This document shows positions 6,271 to 12,842 of a stretch of DNA of 22,614 nt, in pieces. The notes under the pieces are model-generated. The model was not told where the DNA came from. It worked only from the letters and a program-made list of their open reading frames with translations, and did not search any database. A program made the translations under genes and the position numbers. Within the stretch, counting starts at the first letter, position 1, and each line of letters starts with the position of its first letter. The DNA is from GCA-2683135 sp964507445 (GTDB lineage Bacteria > Planctomycetota > GCA-002687715), in assembly GCA_964507445.1 (NCBI GenBank), contig CAZDQF010000031.1, positions 1 to 22,614 on the forward strand, given 5' to 3'.

Positions 6271-8706
6271 TCATCGCCACCGATACAGGTGGTTGAGCTC
6301 ACCTGAGTTGGCGGTGATCACCCCCGACCTGCCGCCGCCCTCCCAATCCACCATCAGGACGCCATAGGTCATGGCGCCGACCACGCCGAAGGTCTGTCTC
6401 GTGAGGCCGCCGTTCGGCCCCCCGAGGTAGGCCGCGTTGGGGCCGCGGGCGTTGCCCACGGCGATGTCCGTTTGCCCGTCGCCGTTGAGGTCGCCCGCGG
6501 CGATGGCGTAGCTCTGGGTCTTCGGGCCGAAGCGGGCGCTGCGTGGGAAGCGGCCCGATCCGTCGCCGAAGTAGATCCCGTTGGGCTCGCCGATGTTGGC
6601 GTTGAGGATGTCCAGGTGCCCGTCTCCGTCCATGTCCGCGAAGGCGACGCCGCGTGTGCGGTCGGACCCGGTGCCGTAGGGGACGGCGCTCGAGAAACCC
6701 CCGGCGCCGTCGTTCAGGTAGACGTGGTTCTGCTGGCCGTTGCGGTTGGCCACCGCCAGATCCAGGTCGCCATCCCCGTCCACATCCCCGGCGGCGACCT
6801 TGATGGTGGCGTCGGTGGCCGCGCCGAAGGTCTGCTGGCGTTCGAATCCGCCTTGGCCGTCGTTGAAGCAGATGAGGTTGGGCTCCCTGCGGTTGGTGAA
6901 GACGACGTCGAGGCCGTTCTTGCCGTCCAGGTCCGCGAGGGTGACGCTGCGGGTGTTGGAGCTCTTCCCGACGGTGGCCCCCCGGGTGAAACGCCCTCGC
7001 CCGTCGTTGAGCATGACGTAGCTGGGGGAGCGGTCGTTGCCCACCACCGCGTCCAGGTCCCCGTCCCCGTCCATGTCTCCGAGGGCGGCGGCGTAGGAGC
7101 GGGTGGGGGATGGGTCCAGGGGGTGCTGTTCGAGGAATCGGCCGTCACCGTCGTTGAGGAACACCAGGTTCTGCTCCGGCCAGTGACGTCCGTTGGCCAC
7201 CACCAGGTCCATGTCTCCGTCACCGTCCAGGTCGCCGGCGGAGACGGAGGCGGAGCGGTTCGTGTTGGTGCCGAGGGAACCCACGGGTTGCAGGTGACCG
7301 TCGGCTCCGGGGGCGGGGGGTGACGCCTCTCTCGGGGCGCCGTCCCCCTGCCCGGTCTCGGCGATGCAGTAGAGGTGGCGCCGTCCCCGGATGTACATCC
7401 TGTCGCCGATGATGGCGGGGGAGGCGTCGACCTCGTCGTCCAGCTGGTTCAGGGCCAGTTGCTTGTAGGCCGGGCCGTCCTCGACGACCACCGTGACGCC
7501 GTCCCTGGAGGTGATGTAGACGCGGCCGTCGGCGCAGACCGGGGAGGCGTAGATCTGTCGCAAGCCGCGCAGCCGCTGCCCTTCGTACAGCACCTCACCG
7601 GTGGCGGCGTTCAGGCAGCTGAGCACCGCGGTGTTGCCGCGGACGAAGTAGAGCCGTTGGTTGTAGAGGGCCGCGGACGGGACGTAGGAGGTGTTGCGCC
7701 CGTGGGACCACACCAGGTTGGGGCTCTGGGCCAGGTCGCCCCTGGCCCCGGCGAGACGGACGGCCTGAAGGGCCTGGCCGCGATACCCGCTCATCAGGTA
7801 CACCATGCCGTTCGCGTGGATGGGGATGCAGTTGACGGTCATGCCGGAGAGGCGCCAGATCACCTCGCCGGTCTTCAGGTCATAGCCGCGGGAGGCGGTG
7901 GTGGCGTTGATGATCACCTGTGGGCGCCCGTCCACCTCCACGACGATGGGGGTGGACCAGCTGGTGACCTCGTCCCGGCTGCGTCTCCAGAGCTCTTCCC
8001 CCGTGCGCTTGTCAAGGACGACGATGAACGAGTCGCCCTCGTGGTCCCAGTTGACGACGAGGTGGTCGCCGTAGAGCGCCGGAGACGTGGCCTCGCCGTA
8101 CTGGCGACGGGTCTGCATGACGCCCAGACGCCTGGACCAGAGGACCTCGCCCCGTGCGTCGAGGCAATACAGCCCACGGGAGCCGAAGTTGACGTAGATC
8201 CGTTCGCCGTCCGTGACTGGCGAGCTGGAGGCGAAGCTGTTGGTCCGGTGCCCGCCTTCGTGGGGCGTCTCTTCCGCGACGGTCTTCTGCCAGATGACGG
8301 CGCCGTTGGTGCGATTGAGGGCGATCACGGCGAAGCCGAAGACGACCTCCGGTCGTGGCTCCGCGAGGCGGTGCCGTGGCGGCAGATCGTCCCGGGTGGC
8401 GGCGCGGCGGTCGGTCTTGACGGCGGTGGTCAGGTAGATGCGGTCGCCCCAGATGACGGGGGACGAGATGCCGAGGCCGGGGAGCGGCACCTTCCAGGCG
8501 ATGTTGGTCGCCGGGGTCGTCTCCGTTGCCTCGGCCCATCGAGAGGGCGGGCTTCCTTTGCCGAACCCCGTGCCGAGGGGCCCGCGCCAGGATGACCAGT
8601 GCGGCGCGGCTTCCCCTGAGCCGGGGTCCTCCGGGGTCTGGGGAGAGGCCAGGGCGGAGGACAGGGCGACCAGCATCGCCAGCCCACAGCGCAGAGCGGT
8701 TTCCAT
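6271..8706 (-). CDS. Secreted PQQ-like beta-propeller protein with C-terminal FG-GAP/VCBS repeats
   Basis: The 811-residue product starts at the ATG whose first base is 8706 and has a signal peptide over residues 1-20. Residues about 36-470 are a PQQ-like (outer membrane BamB/quinoprotein-type) propeller. It opens with WSSWRGP-GTG and carries blades of the type SSPVIWGDRIYL, ALNRTNGAVIWQK, VLDKRTGEELWRR, YDLKTGEVIWR and CLNAATGEVLYEG. Residues about 485-811 hold seven blades of about 46 residues with D-x-DGDG-x-x-D acidic loops (for example DLDGDGDMDLVVANG); the last blade has lost most acidic residues. No haem-binding CXXCH or dehydrogenase active site was seen, so this is more likely a structural or binding protein than a functional PQQ dehydrogenase. 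It lies 56 bp downstream of the coiled-coil gene on the same strand and is probably cotranscribed with it. Confidence 0.85.
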   Translation of the reverse strand: METALRCGLAMLVALSSALASPQTPEDPGSGEAAPHWSSWRGPLGTGFGKGSPPSRWAEATETTPATNIAWKVPLPGLGISSPVIWGDRIYLTTAVKTDRRAATRDDLPPRHRLAEPRPEVVFGFAVIALNRTNGAVIWQKTVAEETPHEGGHRTNSFASSSPVTDGERIYVNFGSRGLYCLDARGEVLWSRRLGVMQTRRQYGEATSPALYGDHLVVNWDHEGDSFIVVLDKRTGEELWRRSRDEVTSWSTPIVVEVDGRPQVIINATTASRGYDLKTGEVIWRLSGMTVNCIPIHANGMVYLMSGYRGQALQAVRLAGARGDLAQSPNLVWSHGRNTSYVPSAALYNQRLYFVRGNTAVLSCLNAATGEVLYEGQRLRGLRQIYASPVCADGRVYITSRDGVTVVVEDGPAYKQLALNQLDDEVDASPAIIGDRMYIRGRRHLYCIAETGQGDGAPREASPPAPGADGHLQPVGSLGTNTNRSASVSAGDLDGDGDMDLVVANGRHWPEQNLVFLNDGDGRFLEQHPLDPSPTRSYAAALGDMDGDGDLDAVVGNDRSPSYVMLNDGRGRFTRGATVGKSSNTRSVTLADLDGKNGLDVVFTNRREPNLICFNDGQGGFERQQTFGAATDATIKVAAGDVDGDGDLDLAVANRNGQQNHVYLNDGAGGFSSAVPYGTGSDRTRGVAFADMDGDGHLDILNANIGEPNGIYFGDGSGRFPRSARFGPKTQSYAIAAGDLNGDGQTDIAVGNARGPNAAYLGGPNGGLTRQTFGVVGAMTYGVLMVDWEGGGRSGVITANSGELNHLYRWR
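6275..7265 (-). repeat. Seven tandem FG-GAP/VCBS repeat units within the propeller gene
   Basis: Seven tandem coding units of about 138 bases each carry a core of the form (A/G)DxDGDGxxDxxxxN...NxxxxNDGxGxF. Each unit binds Ca in known FG-GAP proteins. Units one to six keep the acidic loop in whole or part (the third reads DLDGKNGLD); unit seven reads DWEGGGRSG and is probably a closing, non-binding blade. Confidence 0.75.
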
Positions 8707-8762
8707 GGGGGCATCCTACCGGGCGCTCGAGATGCCGCGCAGCCGGGGCGTCATGAGCCGCT

Positions 8763-9515
8763 CTACTGAGGAGGGTTCTGGAGTTGTTGGATGAGCCCGT
8801 TGACGAAGTCCATGGCCCCTGGGGAAGTCGTGCGGTCCGGGGATTCGTAGTACTGCTCCACCTGGGCGCCCGAGAGGAACGTGGGCAGCGTCTGGTGGAA
8901 CAACTCCAGGCTCTCCTTCAGCGACACGGCGGACTCCAGGCGCTGTTTCGGAGGGCCGGCGACGTCGCGGGCGGACTTCCACAGGGGTGCGTTGGTGGTG
9001 AAGGTCAACTCCAGCACTTCGGCGAGCTGAGTGGATTGCCGCTCCGTCAGTGAGAGGAGCTCGGACATCCGGTCTGCGCGACGTCGGGCCTGGGACCGGG
9101 CACGGGCCAGGTCGTCCTTGGCTCGTTTCGCGGCGAGCTCTGCCTCCCGCCGGCGTTGGATCTCGGTGATCTGGTTCGAGATGAGGTCCGGGTCCTGGAG
9201 GAGCGGGTTGGCCCGCAACTCCGCCAGCTCTCTTCGAAACGACTCCAGCTCGTCCCCCGTGTTCTTGTCCTTGAAGGCGCCGGTGTCGATGGGCGCCGGG
9301 CGGTTCTCCAGCGCTTCCACGCGCTGACGAAGCGCTCGGTTGGAGTCGGCGAGCTCGTCGAGCTTCCGCGCCAGTTCGGGGTCCGGGGTGCGGATGGTCT
9401 GGCCGATGGTCGCCCCGGCGTCGCCATTCTGAGAGACCAACCGGGAGATCGCCGCTCCCGTGAGCCCGCCTGCGAGGATCATCAAGATCATGACGGGGAG
9501 GTTCGGGTTCTTCAT
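8763..9515 (-). CDS. Membrane-anchored coiled-coil protein of unknown function (paralogue A)
   Basis: The 250-residue product begins MKNPNLPVMILMILAGG, with one hydrophobic segment at about residues 6-25 that is probably an uncleaved anchor. Residues about 47-73 (ELARKLDELAD...RVEALE) and 88-155 are charged, heptad-like helices with Arg/Glu/Ala runs. From residue 155 there is LSLTERQSTQLAEVLEL, and near 213 FLSGAQVEQYYE. These two L(T/S)xxQ-like elements 58 residues apart recall the helical hairpins of Spy/CpxP-type periplasmic proteins, though similarity to those families is only suggestive. The gene at 9731, transcribed divergently, has the same architecture. The function is unknown; envelope sensing or scaffolding is a guess. 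The PQQ-propeller gene follows 56 bp downstream. Confidence 0.75.
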   Translation of the reverse strand: MKNPNLPVMILMILAGGLTGAAISRLVSQNGDAGATIGQTIRTPDPELARKLDELADSNRALRQRVEALENRPAPIDTGAFKDKNTGDELESFRRELAELRANPLLQDPDLISNQITEIQRRREAELAAKRAKDDLARARSQARRRADRMSELLSLTERQSTQLAEVLELTFTTNAPLWKSARDVAGPPKQRLESAVSLKESLELFHQTLPTFLSGAQVEQYYESPDRTTSPGAMDFVNGLIQQLQNPPQ

Positions 9516-9716
9516 GTTTGCTGGCGTCCGTGAGGGATCCTGAAGGGGCCGGTGAAGAGTGCCGTGTTCGTAGATCGCAGACTACGGCTGGCTGTTCTGA
9601 GGTGCAAGGAACGGTAGACTGGGTGGTGTCTGGACCTCTGTCCGTTCGTCGCCAGAGCGGGTCAAGGGGCATCCGGGGACCGGTCGCTGAATCGGTCATC
9701 CGACTTCTTCATCCAC

Positions 9717-9720
9717 GAGG
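9717..9720 (+). promoter_or_regulatory. Ribosome binding site supporting the start at 9731
   Basis: GAGG lies 10 bases before ATG 9731. The reading frame is open upstream to 9518, but that stretch has no membrane segment at its start and looks non-coding. The ATG at 9731 gives an N-terminus that matches the divergent paralogue. Confidence 0.5.
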
Positions 9721-9730
9721 TGTTGTCCTC

Positions 9731-10450
9731 ATGCAGTCTCCCACCATCCCTCTCCTGTTGATCGCCGCCGTGGTCGGTGGTGTGGTCGCCGCCGGTGTGT
9801 GCGCCCTCTGGCTCAGCGATGCGGAGTCCGACCGGTCCGCGGGCTTGACCGCGCCGGTCCCGTCGGACGCTTCTCAAGCGGTGCTCGCGCGGCTTGACAC
9901 CCTGTCTCAACAGGTGGGCGACGTGGCGGATCGGGTCGCGACCCTGGAGCGGCAGGCGAAGCGGGTGAGCACGTCTTCGTTCTCCGAGAAGAAGGCGGAG
10001 GAGCGCGTGGCGGAGCTGAGCGCTCGCCTGGAGGCGCTGGAGGAGAGGCCCCCGTCGGCCCCGTCAGGTGAACTTGCGGGCGCCGCGCCTGTGATCGACG
10101 CGAAGGTGGAGACCGCCCTGCGGAGCATCCGGAAGCGAGAGACGGCCAATAAGTGGCGTAACGGCACGAACAAACGGCAAGCCAACCTGGACCGGCGGCT
10201 GGCCAGGATGCAGGCGTCCCTCAACCTCAGCCCCGGCCAGGTGGACTCCCTGCGCCAGGTCCATGAGGAGCAGCACCAGCGAACCCTGGAGGTCATCCAA
10301 CTCTGGGAGGAAGGCCAGGCCGGTGACGAGGCTCTAGGCGGGCTCAAGAGGACGAATCACCAGACCTACCAGGAGTCGTTGGCCAGCATCCTCACCCCGA
10401 CTCAGCTACAGCAGCATCAGCAACAGCAGGGGAGCGGCGGCAAGGACTGA
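9731..10450 (+). CDS. Membrane-anchored coiled-coil protein of unknown function (paralogue B)
   Basis: The 239-residue product begins MQSPTIPLLLIAAVVGG, with a hydrophobic anchor at about residues 5-28. A helix-rich charged region follows at about 46-110 (LDTLSQQVGDVADRVATLE, then RVAELSARLEALEERP). A basic segment covers 125-162, and then LNLSPGQVDSLRQVHEEQ at 164-181 and ILTPTQLQQHQ at 220-230. The two L(S/T)PxQ elements sit 55 residues apart, almost the spacing in the protein encoded divergently at 8763-9515, and the first ten residues match the same pattern (M-x-x-P-x-hydrophobic-P), so I infer paralogy. The tail is Gln/Gly-rich. The function is unknown; the LTxxQ-like pairs again recall Spy/CpxP folds. 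The gene converges with the sulfatase gene across a 36-bp gap. Confidence 0.75.
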   Translation: MQSPTIPLLLIAAVVGGVVAAGVCALWLSDAESDRSAGLTAPVPSDASQAVLARLDTLSQQVGDVADRVATLERQAKRVSTSSFSEKKAEERVAELSARLEALEERPPSAPSGELAGAAPVIDAKVETALRSIRKRETANKWRNGTNKRQANLDRRLARMQASLNLSPGQVDSLRQVHEEQHQRTLEVIQLWEEGQAGDEALGGLKRTNHQTYQESLASILTPTQLQQHQQQQGSGGKD

Positions 10451-10486
10451 CGGGGAAGCCCGCTTCGGTCGATGTCTCCGCTGGTC

Positions 10487-12796
10487 CTACTTCTTGGCGG
10501 GGAACTCAAACACCCTGCGACCCCCCAGGTCGCCGTGCTTGTCCTGATGGGCGTCCATCTCGGCGTCGTCCGGGGTGGCTGAAGGGACGCCGCCCTCGGG
10601 CACGGTGCCGCCGCTGATCCAGACGATCCCGTTGAGGACGGTGCGCCGGAAGTTGTCATTGCGCCAGCTGGCGTGGTTGTGCGCTCCGGTGAACCCGAAC
10701 CCTCGTCCGCCGCCCGGTCGGGTGGCCGCCCAGGCGACGTGCTGGGGCTCCTTGCGGCTGAGCACCGCCTTGCGCACGAACGGATTGTTGCTGTGCGGGC
10801 CGTCCTGGCGGTCAAGGGTCTTGGCAGGCGGCAGCGCCGTGAGCACGGGCGTGACCCCGTTCATGTCGGGGCGGAAGCGCATGTGGTAGTACCACTCGTC
10901 GTGCAGCTTGAATGGGGTGAGGCCTCGGGTGACAGGATGTTCGACGAACTCCTCGAAGTGGGCGGTCCAGTGAGGATTCACGGACCAGAAGGTCTCGAAG
11001 TATCCGCCTTGCCATTCAAGGAACTTGGCCCCGGCCTTGCCCTTCTTGGTCTCCACTGCGTAGTGAATGGTGGCCAGCCCGACTCCTCGCTTCATGACCT
11101 TGTCGAACTCGTCCAGGTGGCGGTTCAGGAGGTGTCCGCCGCCGCCGGTGCAGAACACGATCACGGAGGTGGCGCCGTCGAACACGGACGTGTCCTTCGG
11201 CCAACCCTCTGTGACCACCACCGCCTCGAAACCCGGCAGCGCGGCGATGCGCTTGGCGAGCAGCATGCAGCCGGCGCGGTGCTCGTGGCTGCCGTTGCCG
11301 TGGCTACGCCTGCCGGCGATGAAGACGACCTTCTTGTTGCCTCGCGGCGCGTCCGGCGCCTCCGTTGCCGCTGACGTCGAGTAGTCTTCGCCGTTGAAAC
11401 TGTTGATCACGCTGCCGAGCCAGGCCTCCAGCTTCTCGCTCAGCGCTGCGATCCGTTCTGGATTCGACCCTGCCTGATCGTGCTTCTCCCCTCGGTCCGT
11501 CTCCAGGTCGTAGAGCTCGAAGCGGACCTCCTGATTCGGGCGTTGGATGCGGTGCAGCTTCCAGTCCCCCTCGATCCAGGCTGCGTGCCCGGGGTAAGGG
11601 CCCCTGGGTCGGGGCGGGGCCGGGAGCGTCGCCGCCCTGAGGCTGTGTTGCGGCGGGTCCAGGTCTCCTCCGGCCTGCTGGGCCTCGAGCAGGGCGGCCA
11701 TGCGCTTGGCGGACGGCGTGCCGATCCCCTTGGCGGGGAAGTCCCAGAACCCCATGGGGTGTGAGGTGACCTCGCCGCCCTCGAACAGGGAGCACAGGCT
11801 GCGGCCGTCAAGCGGGGGTTGATGGGGCACCTGGGCTCCGGCGACCTCCAGGAGCGTCGGGTAGATGTCGGAGGTGTTGCAGCGTGTGGCGACCGCGCGG
11901 GGCTGCTTGATCCGCTCCGGCCACTCGATGAACGCGGGGACCAGGAGGCCGCCCTCGTAGACCTTGCCCTTGTTGCCGCGGTGCCCGCCGGTGTCGCCCA
12001 CCCTGGGGAGGGCGCCGTTGTCACTGCAGTACCACAGCAGGGTTCGATCGCGGATACCCATGTCGTCGAGCGCGGTGCGGAGAGAACCGAACGCCCGGTC
12101 CATACCCGAGATCTCGCCGTAGAAGTTGCGCAGCTTCTTGGGTTGGTCGGAGTACAGGGCCTGATCCCGTGGGTCGGCGCGGTGAGGTACGTGCGGAGAT
12201 CCGAACCAGATGACCGCCAGCAGCGGGGCGTCGCCGTCGGCGTTGGCCTTCATCCAGCGCACGGCGGCGTCCACGGCGATCTGGGAGCTCTCGCCCTCGG
12301 TCGGGACGGCGCGGCCTCGGTGGCTCATGACCGCGTCGTTGTCGTAGAAGTTGGGGGCGCTGACCCACTCGTCGAAGCCGTTGTTGCCAGGGTTGTCGGG
12401 GCTGCCTCGCCGCACGGACCCCACGTGCCACTTGCCGAAGTGCCCGGTCTTGTAGCCGGCGGACTTCAGCGCCTCCGCTATGGTCACCTCCTGGGGTCGG
12501 ATGGAGTGCCCCCACTTGAAGACCCCCATGCGGTTGGGGTGCCTGCCGGTCAATACGCTCGCTCGCGTGGGAGAGCACACGGGCGCCGCCGCGTAGAACC
12601 GATCGAAGCGGAGCCCCGCCGCCGCCGCCTCGTCGAAGTTGGGGGTCTCGAGCGTCGGGTGCCCGTTGTAGGCCATGTCCCCCCAGCCCTGGTCGTCGGC
12701 CATGACCAGGACCATATGAGGACGCGCGTTCTCGGCTTGTGCCGGTGCGTTCAGGGCCAGGAGAGAGAGCAAGAGGGCGTGAGTCAGGGTGCGCAT
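10487..12796 (-). CDS. Secreted sulfatase with C-terminal ThuA-like domain
   Basis: The 769-residue product is read from the ATG whose first base is 12796; a GTG three codons upstream (12805) is possible. The signal peptide ends near AQA-EN (residues 20-22). The type I sulfatase domain covers about 24-470: ADDQGWGD places the first metal-binding Asp pair at about 34-35, and CSPTRAS at 74-80 is the C-x-P-x-R signature whose Cys74 is converted to formylglycine by a maturase encoded elsewhere. HFGKWH, SPHVPH and SDNGA supply the other expected active-site residues. From about 485 (KKVVFIAGRRSHGNGSHEH) to about 740 there is a ThuA-like domain, a glutamine-amidotransferase-like fold seen in sugar-utilisation proteins. 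The substrate is probably a sulfated glycan in the periplasm or outside the cell. The ThuA part may process or bind the released sugar (inference). Confidence 0.88.
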   Translation of the reverse strand: MRTLTHALLLSLLALNAPAQAENARPHMVLVMADDQGWGDMAYNGHPTLETPNFDEAAAAGLRFDRFYAAAPVCSPTRASVLTGRHPNRMGVFKWGHSIRPQEVTIAEALKSAGYKTGHFGKWHVGSVRRGSPDNPGNNGFDEWVSAPNFYDNDAVMSHRGRAVPTEGESSQIAVDAAVRWMKANADGDAPLLAVIWFGSPHVPHRADPRDQALYSDQPKKLRNFYGEISGMDRAFGSLRTALDDMGIRDRTLLWYCSDNGALPRVGDTGGHRGNKGKVYEGGLLVPAFIEWPERIKQPRAVATRCNTSDIYPTLLEVAGAQVPHQPPLDGRSLCSLFEGGEVTSHPMGFWDFPAKGIGTPSAKRMAALLEAQQAGGDLDPPQHSLRAATLPAPPRPRGPYPGHAAWIEGDWKLHRIQRPNQEVRFELYDLETDRGEKHDQAGSNPERIAALSEKLEAWLGSVINSFNGEDYSTSAATEAPDAPRGNKKVVFIAGRRSHGNGSHEHRAGCMLLAKRIAALPGFEAVVVTEGWPKDTSVFDGATSVIVFCTGGGGHLLNRHLDEFDKVMKRGVGLATIHYAVETKKGKAGAKFLEWQGGYFETFWSVNPHWTAHFEEFVEHPVTRGLTPFKLHDEWYYHMRFRPDMNGVTPVLTALPPAKTLDRQDGPHSNNPFVRKAVLSRKEPQHVAWAATRPGGGRGFGFTGAHNHASWRNDNFRRTVLNGIVWISGGTVPEGGVPSATPDDAEMDAHQDKHGDLGGRRVFEFPAKK

Positions 12797-12842
12797 GATG
12801 CCCACATTCTATGGGGCTCGCGTTTCGTTGCAGGTGCCTGGG

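Noticed and set aside
5552..6280. Minus-strand open frame of 242 codons in the convergent gap
   Set aside because: Only its first third looks protein-like; the rest reads as antisense, and it overlaps the ends of both flanking genes and runs through the strong hairpin. Kept only as an observation on the gap.
7375..8595. Plus-strand open frame of about 400 codons opposite the PQQ-propeller gene
   Set aside because: Low-complexity Val/Asp/Gly translation and no start context; the minus strand has clear propeller repeats.
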